The position numbers and the translations under genes were made by a program. The notes beneath the pieces were generated by a model, which searched no databases, was not told the origin of the DNA, and saw nothing but the letters and a program-made list of their open reading frames with translations. From the NCBI GenBank assembly GCA_937128505.1, contig CAKZMM010000108.1, positions 37,339 to 101,338 of the forward strand: 64,000 bases of DNA, written 5' to 3'. Position 1 is the stretch's first letter. Each line of letters begins with the position of its first letter. Origin of the DNA: an uncultured Thermogutta sp. GTDB lineage: Bacteria > Planctomycetota > Planctomycetia > Pirellulales > Thermoguttaceae. Shown here in pieces: positions 28,531-38,265 of the stretch.

Positions 28531-28815
28531 TTAGGTTGCTGCCACCAAACGGTCGAATTCTTCCACCGTTACCGCCGGTGCTGTCCAGAAGGCGATACCC
28601 GTAAGTTTGCTCAGGGCAACAGAAGTCTGAATCGCCTCAGCAATTCCCGGGAGGGAAACGATCAGTACGAGGTCCACCTCGCCCAAAACGGCATACATGG
28701 CCTGAATTTGGCCGCCGAAACGCTTCACGATCTCCTCCACGGACTTGGTGCGCTCCGCGCTAATTCCCTTCAAAGCCTCGCCCGAATACTTCCCGAAGAG
28801 CAGAAAAGTGGCCAT
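28531..28815 (-). CDS. GYD domain protein
   Basis: This compact 94-residue protein has the GYD (ferredoxin-like) pattern: MATFLLFGKYSGEALKGIS at the start, IVKRFGGQIQAMYAVLGEVD in the middle, and ALSKLTGIAFWTAPAV at the end. The family is widespread and its role is unknown. A good GAGGAG ribosome-binding site precedes the ATG. It is 186 bp upstream of nikR on the same strand, so they may share a transcript. Confidence 0.8.
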   Translation of the reverse strand: MATFLLFGKYSGEALKGISAERTKSVEEIVKRFGGQIQAMYAVLGEVDLVLIVSLPGIAEAIQTSVALSKLTGIAFWTAPAVTVEEFDRLVAAT

Positions 28816-29925
28816 TCCGCGATCTCCTCTACAGCTTTTGAGAACCCTTTAACTCAACCGAATTAAGCGGTTTGAAGGCCGCCACGGTTCGGTCCCAGTC
28901 CTCGTATGCTGGCCCCTTGTATCGGAACTTACTTGGAGAGTCCTTCGAGGTGAGATCTCCCTGAGATCTTCCCATCTCGGCTTCGACGGCTGGATTCAGG
29001 TTTACTCCTTGTTCGCCGCTTTTTTCCGGCAGCCTCTTCCCCGATTACCAACCCGATTAACAAATAGCAACCCGATCAACGCATAGCCTATCTTCGCTTA
29101 AGTTGCGTTTGAAGTTTTTCCGGGTCAAAAGCTATTCACCGATAACCAGTGATTTGAAATGAATATGCTCTTAGAGCGAAACTCATTCCGATAAACGTAC
29201 TCGGATTAAGGCATAAATTTCGGAGCAACACGTAATAGAGTAAAGCATAAAGTAAAATGACTATACGGCGACAGTGACCGTTCGCTTAGGAAACAAAGCG
29301 AGTTGCTGGCTGACATTCGCCTAAGTCAGCCCAAACCTCTCGGCTCCTCCCGAAATTCACGCCTCCCCTCCATTGAGTTTCGGCAAGCCGGTCCGTTCTG
29401 ATTCCGGCAATTGAAACCATCTTTCAGAGTCATGTTCGACTAGAACAGATACGCCGGTCGATGTCAAGTGTCTCCCACGGCGTATCGCTCGGCTGGGTGC
29501 GTATTCGGCTGAAACGGCTAATCCAAACGAAACGGGCGTAGTGCTACCGTAAACTATTGCACTCAGTAGGTCGAGCGCCGAAAATAGATGAAAGTTGGCA
29601 TCTACAGTTAGGGGCGGTAGCGGCGGTCGGCAAGCAGCGATCAAAAACCTTACGAAACTCTTTTTTCATCGACTTTCATTTGGTTTTGCTCGGTCCCAAG
29701 CGTTTTTTCAGGCGGACGAGGCCTCATACCGGTCCGCAGGTTTTGGAAGGCGTTTACGGGGCATGGATCGTGCCGTCCCAGGTCGGGGAGCTCACAGAAT
29801 AAGATCGGGAAGCTCAGAGAATACAACATCGGGGAGCTCACGGAATATAGCATAGGGGAGTTCCCAGGAGATATCTTCGGTAAATTTCATCGGGAAGCTC
29901 ACGGGATAAATGAGGAGCTCATGGA
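28816..29925. other. Intergenic with tandem repeat before the di-heme protein gene
   Basis: 1.1 kb without a credible gene. Short duplications include AACCCGATTAACAAATAGC / AACCCGATCAACGCATAGC near 29049-29087. The last 140 bp hold the GGGGAGCTCACGGAATA repeat described separately. Confidence 0.45.
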
Positions 29926-29930
29926 ATGAG
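29783..29930 (+). repeat. Tandem repeat overlapping a translation start
   Basis: Six imperfect copies of ATCGGGGAGCTCACGGAATA have their GAGCTC-like cores at 29788, 29810, 29834, 29858, 29895 and 29915. The last copy, GAGGAGCTCATGGAATGAG, supplies the ribosome-binding site (GAGGAG) and start codon (ATG at 29926) of the next gene. The repeat unit therefore looks like serial copies of the initiation region. Confidence 0.8.
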
Positions 29931-32613
29931 TGAAGCAAGAAATTACTGCGGTAAGAAATCGGGGCATCTATTCGAGAAATTTTCGGTAGCCGCTCTTTCT
30001 GCCTGCTTTGCTGGCTTTCTCATGCTCGTGCCGGCCTACCCGGATGAACCGGTAGCACTGGTTACGCAGGCGGCAAGTTCTTCGAAAGAATCCCCGCGTC
30101 AAGTGACCCTGGGGACCAACGCGCCGGAAAATACTACAGAAAAGAGGGCGGCATCTTCGGACCCCGCCCGCGAGCGGCAACGGTCGCCCGATCCGGCTTT
30201 GCAGGCGTTGGTTGATGAAGATTGGCGGCGGCAGGAGGCCTGGCGCGGTCGGCAGTTCAATTCGCCTCAAGCCATCGAAGCTGTCGTGCAGCGGGCTGAG
30301 CGGATGCTTCAGGAAGTCGAACACAATTTGCCGCCAAGGGTCGCTCAAGAGCGTTTATCGAAGGTGGCCTCGTGGAGAAAATTACTGCCCCACCTTCCGC
30401 AAGCGCCGGAACTATTTCGTACCGAGTTATATCGGCAGATTCGAAGCACGGTGCGTGAGTGGGTGCTCAACGATGCACAAATTGCAAGCCAGCCGATTCT
30501 ATTCCTGAAGTGTCGCCGCTTCATCTGCCAAATGCTCCACGAATACGTGGGGCACTACTACAACGTAGCAGATCTCGCAGGAGGTGGGGTCTATGTGTTG
30601 GTTTCGCCCGGACGTTCGCTTGAAGTGAAGGAGTTGACCCGCGGCAAACTGCCCCGCGGGGCTTTTCAAACTTTGGCCCTGGATTATGACGCGAAAACGG
30701 CTTTCTTCGCGTTTGCCCCGGTTTCGTCTGCACCGCGTGACCGTGCCGTGGTCCCGAATTGGCAGATGCTCACGGCAAAGCCGTTACCCCCGCACTACGA
30801 TTACTTTTCGCCCCAACGGAGCAGCTTTAATTTGTTCGAGCTCAATCTGGAAGATGGCGCGGTCCGTCAACTGACCACAGGTATTGAAGATGATACGGCT
30901 CCGTGTCCCCTGCCGGATGGGGGGCTGGTGTTTATGTCCAGTCGCCGCGGGGGCTTTTGCCGTTGCAATAACTGGTGGGAACCGCTGCCCACGTATACCT
31001 TGCACAAATTGGATCGGAAGACGGGGCGAATCACCACAATTTCGTTCCATGAAACGAACGAATGGCATCCCACCGTCTTGAATGACGGAAGAATCTGCTA
31101 TTGCCGATGGGATTACGTGGATCGATCGGCTGCCCATTTTCATGGGCTTTGGACGTGTTTGCCCGATGGTAGTGGTGCCCGGGCATGGTTTGGAAACTAC
31201 ACGATGGAAATCAGCGCATGCTTCCAACCGCGAGCTATCCCGGGCTCACGTAAGATCGCCTTCATCGCCGGGGCACATCACGCGGTGGTGGGGGGCTCGC
31301 TCGTGCTGCTGGATCCGGATCGCATCCGCTTGGATCCAGCGAGTGGAGAGGATCAGTTCGATTGTCTGGAAGTCTTAACGCCGGAAATCGAATTTCCGGA
31401 GACCCCTGACGAGTGGCCGACGGGTTATTTCGTCTCGCCATGGCCTCTTTCGGAAGATCGATTCTTGGTTGCATTCGGCTTCGACCGGCTTCCCGGCTTA
31501 GTTTCGGGGAATGCATTCGAAGAGGGAACCGGGCTTTACTACTTTGATCGATGGGGGAACTTGGAGCTCCTCTATCGCGCGTCAAAGATCAGCTCACTTG
31601 ATCCCATCCCCTTAGTGCCGCGGCCAGCCCCGCCGGTGATCCCTGTGGCCGAAAGGGAGCACGATGCTGCACTGGTCACGCCCGGCACCGAGGGGGCTTA
31701 TCCGGCAGAAGCAGAAGTCTTCGTGTACGATGTGCGACAGAGTTTGATGCCGCTGCCGGAGGGGCGGGCCATTCGCGAGCTACGGATTTTCCAACTCTTT
31801 CCCAAGAGCACGCCGACGGTTAATCAACCCCGATTGGGTCATGCAAATGCGGACAATGCTCGGGCACTCATCGGCACGGTGCCGGTCGAAGAAGATGGCT
31901 CCGCATACTTTCGCGTGCCGGCCAATCGACCTTTATATTTTCAGATCGTGGATGCGGAAGGGCGGGCCGTTCAAGGGATGCGTAGTGTAGCTTACTTCCT
32001 TCCGGGGGAGCGGACCGGCTGTGTCGGCTGTCATGAGCCGTTACATCGTGCGCCGCCTGAGCGGGCACCGCTAGCCTTGCGTCGAGCGGCTTCCGTTCCC
32101 ATGCCCGGTCCGGACGGTACGAAGCCATTTAGTTTTGTGCGGCTCATTCAGCCAATTTTGCAGCGACGCTGTGTGCGATGCCATGCGCCACCGGAGTATT
32201 GGATAAGCAGTTTAAGCCGAACTAAATTATCGGAGGAGATTGAGCAGGTGATGACGCCGGTTGCCTCGGGGATGGCCCGATCACCTGCAAAACCGTACCT
32301 AACGAGCGAGCCGGTTGGCAAATTTACGCGGGCTTATGGGAATCTGCGCGAATATGTGGCGTTTTTCGAGTGGGGGGGAGCGACCATCGATCCCATCGTG
32401 ACTAAGCCCGGTCGATTAGGAGCGGATATGAGCCCGCTGAGCCGCATTTTGGAAGATGATCTCCATAGGGCAGAATGCGGGTTGACAGACGAGGAACGGC
32501 GAACGATTCTCTTATGGTTGGATGCCAATGTGCCGTTTTACGGTACGTATGACGAAGAATTGCAGATGGCTCAACTGCGAGGAGAAAAGATCGATTTACC
32601 GAAGATTCAGTAA
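29926..32613 (+). CDS. Exported di-heme beta-propeller protein (HZS-alpha-like)
   Basis: This 895-residue protein has a signal segment (AALSACFAGFLMLVPAYP). It has a propeller-like middle region with repeated DDTAPCPLPDGGLVFMSSR-type blades, then two c-type heme sites, CVGCH near 699 and CVRCH near 749. The layout resembles the hydrazine synthase alpha-subunit-like (HZS_alpha/PD40) proteins common in planctomycetes outside anammox, so I do not infer hydrazine chemistry. It is probably a periplasmic redox or binding protein. Neighbouring exported Gfo/Idh/MocA and ADP-ribosylglycohydrolase genes suggest a shared sugar or polymer role. The start lies in the last copy of a tandem repeat. Confidence 0.72.
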   Translation: MSEARNYCGKKSGHLFEKFSVAALSACFAGFLMLVPAYPDEPVALVTQAASSSKESPRQVTLGTNAPENTTEKRAASSDPARERQRSPDPALQALVDEDWRRQEAWRGRQFNSPQAIEAVVQRAERMLQEVEHNLPPRVAQERLSKVASWRKLLPHLPQAPELFRTELYRQIRSTVREWVLNDAQIASQPILFLKCRRFICQMLHEYVGHYYNVADLAGGGVYVLVSPGRSLEVKELTRGKLPRGAFQTLALDYDAKTAFFAFAPVSSAPRDRAVVPNWQMLTAKPLPPHYDYFSPQRSSFNLFELNLEDGAVRQLTTGIEDDTAPCPLPDGGLVFMSSRRGGFCRCNNWWEPLPTYTLHKLDRKTGRITTISFHETNEWHPTVLNDGRICYCRWDYVDRSAAHFHGLWTCLPDGSGARAWFGNYTMEISACFQPRAIPGSRKIAFIAGAHHAVVGGSLVLLDPDRIRLDPASGEDQFDCLEVLTPEIEFPETPDEWPTGYFVSPWPLSEDRFLVAFGFDRLPGLVSGNAFEEGTGLYYFDRWGNLELLYRASKISSLDPIPLVPRPAPPVIPVAEREHDAALVTPGTEGAYPAEAEVFVYDVRQSLMPLPEGRAIRELRIFQLFPKSTPTVNQPRLGHANADNARALIGTVPVEEDGSAYFRVPANRPLYFQIVDAEGRAVQGMRSVAYFLPGERTGCVGCHEPLHRAPPERAPLALRRAASVPMPGPDGTKPFSFVRLIQPILQRRCVRCHAPPEYWISSLSRTKLSEEIEQVMTPVASGMARSPAKPYLTSEPVGKFTRAYGNLREYVAFFEWGGATIDPIVTKPGRLGADMSPLSRILEDDLHRAECGLTDEERRTILLWLDANVPFYGTYDEELQMAQLRGEKIDLPKIQ

Positions 32614-32684
32614 GGTTTCCCCCCCTTTGAGAGAAGGGGTCGGTAGAGGTTAAAAGCTCTTTCGCATCAAGCAGGAGATCAAAC

Positions 32685-34001
32685 ATGGCATCATCTTTTA
32701 CGCGGCGGAGTTTTGGAAAGATCGGTGGTGCGGCTACAGCTGCCTTGATGTTTCCCGCCATTCATGCAGGTGCGCAGCGCCCGTTGGGAGCGAACGATCG
32801 AATCCGCTTGGGCTTCATCGGTGTGGCAAATCGCGGGGGGCAACTGATCTCTGCCTTCATGAAACACTCAGACTGCGAGATCGTAGCCTTATGTGACGTT
32901 GACGAAAAAATTCTTTTGAAAGCCAACGAACAAGTGGGGGGAAAGGCGGATTTGTACCGCGATTTTCGTAAACTGATCGATCGTCCCGATCTGCATGCAG
33001 TGGTGATTGCCACGCCAGACCATTGGCATGCCATTCAGACAATTATGGCGTGCAATGCCGGAAAAGATGTGTATATCGAAAAGCCACTATCGATCACGAT
33101 CTATGAAGGTCGCAAGATGGTGGAGGCGGCCCGACGTAACAATCGAGTGGTCCAGGTAGGAACGCAGCGACGTTCTTCGCCCCTCTATTTTCAGTTACGC
33201 AACCTGGTTCAGGAGGGCAAGATCGGCAAGGTGACCGTCAGCCGCGCATACCGATTGAGCAACATGGCTCCCACAGGGATCGGACATGCTCCCCCCGCGG
33301 AGCCGCCGGCGTCGCTTGACTGGGATTTGTGGCTCGGGCCGCGGCCGGCAAGGCCTTTTCAAGAGACGATCGCCCCTTACAAGTTCCGATGGTGGGATTT
33401 GTACTCTTCGCAAATGGCAAACTGGGGTGTTCACTATTTGGATGCCATGCGTTGGGTAAATGGTGACCTGGCACCCAGCTCGGCGTGTGCCATGGGGGGC
33501 CGCTACGCCGTGGATGACGACCGTACCATTCCCGATACTTTGGAAGCGGTTTTCGAATTTCCCAGTGGCAGGCTTGCGATTTTTGGACAGTATGAAGCCA
33601 GCGGCAATCCGATGTTTGCCGTCAGCGGTGCAGAACTGGAATTCCGCGGAACCTTAGGAACCGCGTTTATCGGCAATCGGAATATCCAGGTGATGCCCGA
33701 GCGCGGCGGACAGTTTCAAGATCCCTCAGCCCGTATGGAATCGCTCACAATCGAGGGGCCAAGCGGTGATCCCACGATTCTTCACGCACGGAATTTCCTC
33801 GACTGCATTCGGACGCGCCAAAAGCCGAACGCTGACGTGGAAGAGGGACACCGGTCCACAACTTGCAGCTTGATCGCGAATATCTCGTTGGCTGTCCGCG
33901 CTCGATTGGATTGGGACCCGGTGGCGGAGCGATTCACAAATCATCCGGAGGCTAATAATCTCCTGCATTACGAATATCGAAAGCCGTGGACTTTGGATTA
34001 G
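32685..34001 (+). CDS. Tat-exported Gfo/Idh/MocA oxidoreductase
   Basis: This 438-residue protein has a twin-arginine signal (TRRSFGKIGGAATAALMFP). A Rossmann domain follows, with IRLGFIGVANRGGQL near residue 42 and AVVIATPDHWHAIQ near 105. The catalytic lysine is in DVYIEKPLS near 130. A C-terminal dehydrogenase domain contains FRWWDLYSSQMANWGVHYLD. Exported GFO-type enzymes like this are frequent in planctomycetes and act on sugars or glycosides with a tightly bound nucleotide; the substrate cannot be read. AGGAG lies eight bases before the ATG. It follows the di-heme gene by 71 bp, so they may form an operon. Confidence 0.85.
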   Translation: MASSFTRRSFGKIGGAATAALMFPAIHAGAQRPLGANDRIRLGFIGVANRGGQLISAFMKHSDCEIVALCDVDEKILLKANEQVGGKADLYRDFRKLIDRPDLHAVVIATPDHWHAIQTIMACNAGKDVYIEKPLSITIYEGRKMVEAARRNNRVVQVGTQRRSSPLYFQLRNLVQEGKIGKVTVSRAYRLSNMAPTGIGHAPPAEPPASLDWDLWLGPRPARPFQETIAPYKFRWWDLYSSQMANWGVHYLDAMRWVNGDLAPSSACAMGGRYAVDDDRTIPDTLEAVFEFPSGRLAIFGQYEASGNPMFAVSGAELEFRGTLGTAFIGNRNIQVMPERGGQFQDPSARMESLTIEGPSGDPTILHARNFLDCIRTRQKPNADVEEGHRSTTCSLIANISLAVRARLDWDPVAERFTNHPEANNLLHYEYRKPWTLD

Positions 34002-34263
34002 TTTCAGGCCGCGCTGCACTTTCGGCGTTTTGGCAAGTACAAGTAAAACACAAGCGGCGAAGAAAAGTGATCTTCAGGATCACAAAGGCCACCAGGTGAA
34101 CTATAGGGTGATTAGCCTATTGCCTAGGCCTCAGCGAGAGGATCGCTGTATATTGCGGCCGATTTCTTCGACGAAAATCTTCCCAAAAATTAGCCGAATG
34201 CGAATAATGTTTTCGAAAGGTTAGAAGATTCTACGACACCTGTGCATTTGGGGAGCGAAATCT

Positions 34264-35634
34264 ATGGTAACTCGAATCGAGGGTTTGCGACACATTTTTT
34301 CGCCATGCCAAATCGCAACATTCATCCAAGATTGGTCATCCGGGTTAAGGGCAATCGTTGCCTCAAGGGTGTCTTGTCTGTACTTGCGGTTTTTTTGGGG
34401 GTTGCTCTTGGTGGGGGTAGTGGGACTGGATTACGCGAAAGGTGAAACCGTCGAATACCGGCGGATTACTGTAAGCACCTACCGGGACAAAATGGCCGGT
34501 GGCTGGCTAGGGCAAATGGCAGGGGTAGGCTGGGGGGGGCCGACCGAGTTTCGCTGGCGGGGCCAGATCATTCCCGAAGATCAAATGCCGCTTTGGCGGC
34601 CGGAAATGATCAATCAGTTCCACCAAGACGATATCTACGTCGAAATGACGTTCCTGCGGACCTTGGAGCTTTACGGTTGGGATGTTTCGATCCGACAGGC
34701 AGGAATCGATTTCGCCAACAGCGGTTACCCGCTCTGGCACGCGAACGCGGCCGGTCGCGATAACTTGCGAAAGGGGATTGCTCCCCCCGACTCGGGACAT
34801 CCGCAGTTTAACTCTCACGCGGATGATATTGATTATCAAATTGAGGCCGACTTCTCGGGATTGATCGCCCCCGGCATGCCGCAGCTTGTCATCGAGCTTG
34901 GGGAAAAATTCGGTCGTCTCATGAATTACGGCGATGGCCTGTACGGCGGTCAGTTTGTCGGTGGGATGTATGCAGCGGCTTTCTTCGAGGATGACCCGGA
35001 AAAAATCGTCGAAGCCGGATTGGCATGCATCCCGGCAGAAAGCCAGTATGCTGAGTGCATTCGTGACGTAGTGCAGGGGTACCGGGCGGCCCCTGAAAAC
35101 TGGGAAGCGGTTTGGCAAAAAATCGAAGAAAAATATAATCGCAATCCCGATTATCGGCGCTTCTCATGCTCGGGAGCCAATTCCGACTTTAACATCGACG
35201 CCAAAATCAATGGGGCTTACATCGTCATGGGCTTGCTGTACGGAAAAGGTGATATTAAGCAGACAATTATCATCTCGACCCGATGCGGACAAGATAGCGA
35301 CTGCAATCCCTCCAATGCTGCGGGTGTTCTTGGGACAGTACTCGGGAAGTCGCGGTTGCCGGAGGAATTTAAGTCGGCTCTCGACGAGACGAAATACTTC
35401 AGCCACACGGCGTATCGGCTTCCGGATGTGCTTGCGGTTTGCGAGAAGCTTGCTCGTTCTGCGGTTGGCCGGGTAGGCGGGCGGATCGAAAAGGATGCTC
35501 GTGGTGAAGAGGTGTGGTTGATTCCCGTCGTTAAACCGGTTCCTAGCCCCCTGGAGCAATGCTGGGCACCGCGCCCGTCGGCCAATTCGCGTTTCACCGC
35601 CGAGGAAATGGCGCAGATTAAGCCGCGCGAATAA
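34264..35634 (+). CDS. Exported ADP-ribosylglycohydrolase-family protein
   Basis: This 456-residue protein has an N-terminal hydrophobic segment (LYLRFFWGLLLVGVVGL). The family core follows: RDKMAGGWLGQMAGV, the first metal motif in HQDDIYVEMTFL, and the later motif STRCGQDSDCNPSNAAG. Those acidic motifs bind the two magnesium ions that cleave ADP-ribose from protein in the cytoplasmic DraG enzymes. Exported versions in planctomycetes may act on other N- or O-glycosides. It has GGGGAG before the ATG. A truncated relative lies at 9193-9606. The Gfo/Idh/MocA gene is 262 bp upstream. Confidence 0.85.
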   Translation: MVTRIEGLRHIFSPCQIATFIQDWSSGLRAIVASRVSCLYLRFFWGLLLVGVVGLDYAKGETVEYRRITVSTYRDKMAGGWLGQMAGVGWGGPTEFRWRGQIIPEDQMPLWRPEMINQFHQDDIYVEMTFLRTLELYGWDVSIRQAGIDFANSGYPLWHANAAGRDNLRKGIAPPDSGHPQFNSHADDIDYQIEADFSGLIAPGMPQLVIELGEKFGRLMNYGDGLYGGQFVGGMYAAAFFEDDPEKIVEAGLACIPAESQYAECIRDVVQGYRAAPENWEAVWQKIEEKYNRNPDYRRFSCSGANSDFNIDAKINGAYIVMGLLYGKGDIKQTIIISTRCGQDSDCNPSNAAGVLGTVLGKSRLPEEFKSALDETKYFSHTAYRLPDVLAVCEKLARSAVGRVGGRIEKDARGEEVWLIPVVKPVPSPLEQCWAPRPSANSRFTAEEMAQIKPRE

Positions 35635-36361
35635 GCCGATTCCGTGTCGGCGGCCAGTGGGCCCAATCTTCCATGACGGCTCGTCGCTTACCTCCGCAAA
35701 AGGCTTACGTTTGGCCGGCATTGAGCCACCGATTGGCGAAGGTCCGATGACAGAAGTCGAGCAGGAGCTTTTCCAACTCAAGAAATCAAGAAATTTAGTA
35801 CGATGGAGTAATCCTTCCGACGGTGTCCCTGGCAACCAGAAAGCGACATACGCCAAGTAAGAGCCGAGATGGCCACGCAGCAGTGGTTCGGACGTCACGA
35901 AAGTTGTGCTCAGAATTGGCAAGTGGAAACCTAAAGGTCGAAGGCCGCAATTTATTACTCGAACGTTCGAGATCCCCATTTCCCGGGATAGAAGGCGAAT
36001 CTTTCTCGTGCATACCTCGCGTAGATCAGCACAAATCAGCATATTTAGTCGGTGGTCTACTTCGCGTTTTGCCCCTGCAAGGGTGACGAGTAGCTAATGG
36101 CTTCCCGCAGTCAGTTGCTTGTTGGAGTGAAATGAGAGGTTTGATTCCGATAATCTTGATTTTTATTCCGAAGGTCTCTCCATGCTTGGCAGAAGAACCG
36201 AAAACATAACACCCGCTTTTACCCATTTTCCTTAAATGCCCAGCCCCATTTCAGCCGCACCCGTGCGCGACCCCGTTTTGGAAATCAAAGCGGCGATTGG
36301 ACAAACGGTAATTGAACTTTTGCAAGGGCTGATTGTGAACTCCAAAACAAGCGATTGATCG
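35635..36361. other. Intergenic, nothing seen
   Basis: 727 bp. Overlapping reading frames here lack domain character. I see no RNA gene or repeat that I can support. Confidence 0.4.
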
Positions 36362-37048
36362 ATGAACGGCCGGCTGATTGCCATCGGGGATATTCACGGT
36401 TATTCAAAGGCCCTTATAAAGCTTCTGGAGATCGTTGCGCCACAACAGCACGATGTCGTAGTGACCCTGGGGGATTACTGCGATCGGGGTCCCGACACAA
36501 GAGGCGTGATCGATTTGCTGATCCAGCTCAGCTCAACATGCAATTTGGTGCCCCTGATTGGCAATCACGACCAAATGTTACTCGAGGTTGCTTGGGGGGC
36601 GGAGGAGCTTTTAGCAGAGTGGCTTGATTTTGGCGGGGCAGCGACGCTGGCTTCGTATGGATTGAAACATCCGGCAGCGATTTCGAAGGATCATCTCAAC
36701 TTTCTCCAGGCTTGTCCCCACTTTTTCGAAACTGAGCGGCATTTCTTTGTCCACGCGAATTACCTGGAGGATTGGCCTTTGAATTTGCAGCCGCCGGAGG
36801 TGCTTTTTTGGGAAAGCTTGAAGATCCGCACGCCGGGGCCCCACCAATCGGGAAAGATAGCGATTTTGGGCCACACGGCTCAGGCAAGCGGTGAAATCTT
36901 GGACCTTCGATACTTGAAATGTTTGGATACTTGCTGCTATGGCGGCGGTTGGTTGACCGCCATGGAGGTGTATTCCGGCGAAATATGGCAGGTCGATGCG
37001 AGCGGGTGCCCTCGCAAGATAAGGCCGCATTTGGTTAAAGACAGCTAG
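36362..37048 (+). CDS. PP2A-like serine/threonine phosphatase (metallophosphoesterase)
   Basis: This 228-residue cytoplasmic enzyme has the PPP-family metal motifs in order: GDIHG near residue 9, GDYCDRG near 37, GNHDQML near 65, and later metal-binding histidines in FVHANYLEDW and ILGHTAQ. It should be a two-metal phosphoesterase that removes phosphate from proteins or small molecules. No kinase gene is adjacent. The ATG has only a weak ribosome-binding site; no better start is visible because the GDIHG motif is at the very N-terminus. Confidence 0.88.
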   Translation: MNGRLIAIGDIHGYSKALIKLLEIVAPQQHDVVVTLGDYCDRGPDTRGVIDLLIQLSSTCNLVPLIGNHDQMLLEVAWGAEELLAEWLDFGGAATLASYGLKHPAAISKDHLNFLQACPHFFETERHFFVHANYLEDWPLNLQPPEVLFWESLKIRTPGPHQSGKIAILGHTAQASGEILDLRYLKCLDTCCYGGGWLTAMEVYSGEIWQVDASGCPRKIRPHLVKDS

Positions 37049-37255
37049 TTTCACAAGGTAAAGCCTCGGGAAAAGTGGGCAAATGGGGCCAGGATGACAG
37101 ATACCCAGCGGGGAGCATAAACAAGACGAAAAGGATGGAAGGCGAACTCGCCCTCACCTGATGGTCACAAAGGCCAGATATCAAAGAATTTGAGGCCACT
37201 ACCCCCGGGGGCAACATGCCCCAGCGCTTATGAACCGCGCTTGGGTGGGAATCGC

Positions 37256-37981
37256 TCAGGCTCTTCCCACACGGCGGCGGAGTTTCTGCAACGCGGCCGC
37301 AAATTCCGCTTGCACTTCCTGGAGCCCTCGGACGCTCTTCGGCCCAGTCCCTTGCGCATAATCCAGAATAAGTCGTTCGGCAGCCACATACTCGCCGGCA
37401 ACCTCGGCCACTTCTGAGGCGATCTCTTTCGGGATTTGGATGACCCCATTAGCATCTCCATGGAGCAAATCTCCTTGCCGGACCGTAAGCCCGCCCACAC
37501 GCACCGCTTCCCCTAGGTGCAACATGTGGCAGTACGCATGGGAGCAAATGGTGGCCCCGGTAAAGACCGGGTAATTCAGCTTACGGACCTGGAGCAAATC
37601 GCGGCCACCTCCCGAAGTAATGAGCCCCACGGAACCGAACGCCTGATACACCGAGCACATGATCTCCCCGAAGGTTGTCCCAACTGGCGGATCGTCCAGG
37701 TCCTGAAAAACCATCACAGCAGGCCCAGGCAGCTGCTCCATCAACTGCAACTGATCGGTAATGCCGGCATAAATATCCGCCTTTTCCGGAGGTGCGGCAC
37801 TGCGAAAAGAAGCCGTGCAAGCAAATCCAACCATTGGCGGCAATTCCGGAAATTGCGAACGAATTCGCCCATCCATGAAACCGGTGTTGGCCGGGCGGAT
37901 GTCGAAAAGCTCTATGACATTTGCAATCGTAGGCGTATCGAAACCGGCTAGCTTGGCCAACAAATTCTCGAAAGTGCCCAT
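37256..37981 (-). CDS. RraA-like / HMG-aldolase family protein
   Basis: The 241-residue protein has the RraA core: GEIMCSVYQAFGSVGLITSG near 100, GGGRDL just after it, and GDLLHGDANGVIQIP near 180. Members include the RNase E regulator RraA and metal-dependent 4-hydroxy-4-methyl-2-oxoglutarate aldolases. The Gly-Gly-Arg-Asp site here is compatible with the aldolase type. The C-terminal tail of charged residues is longer than in RraA. The start codon has a weak ribosome-binding site. No aromatic degradation genes are nearby to help choose a substrate. Confidence 0.82.
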   Translation of the reverse strand: MGTFENLLAKLAGFDTPTIANVIELFDIRPANTGFMDGRIRSQFPELPPMVGFACTASFRSAAPPEKADIYAGITDQLQLMEQLPGPAVMVFQDLDDPPVGTTFGEIMCSVYQAFGSVGLITSGGGRDLLQVRKLNYPVFTGATICSHAYCHMLHLGEAVRVGGLTVRQGDLLHGDANGVIQIPKEIASEVAEVAGEYVAAERLILDYAQGTGPKSVRGLQEVQAEFAAALQKLRRRVGRA

Positions 37982-38265
37982 GGCCCGAACTTTCTGGTTT
38001 ATGCCGACTTTCGGCCCTGCACGCCGCGAGCTTTTGAGTTTCCTCGTGCCCCCCTTGGGGTATGCCTCTTGCGTGTCCCTAGCAGCCGGTCCTTACCCCA
38101 GGCAACTCACCACTCCTTACCCTGGGGCGCAATTCACCATCCTCTTCCCGCGGTTAAAGCCCCGCTTTCCTAGTTCGACGATAGCTTCATCACCTCGCAC
38201 GAAACAACCCCATTCTGCTTAGACTGCGACATCGTTGCTTCGAAAAAGAGCTATCGCGAACAAGT

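Noticed and set aside
29357..29644. Minus-strand frame of 95 codons
   Set aside because: No motif, weak start context and no neighbour to support it.
29926..32613. True hydrazine synthase alpha subunit
   Set aside because: Similar proteins are common in planctomycetes without anammox, and no other anammox genes are present, so a hydrazine role is not supported.
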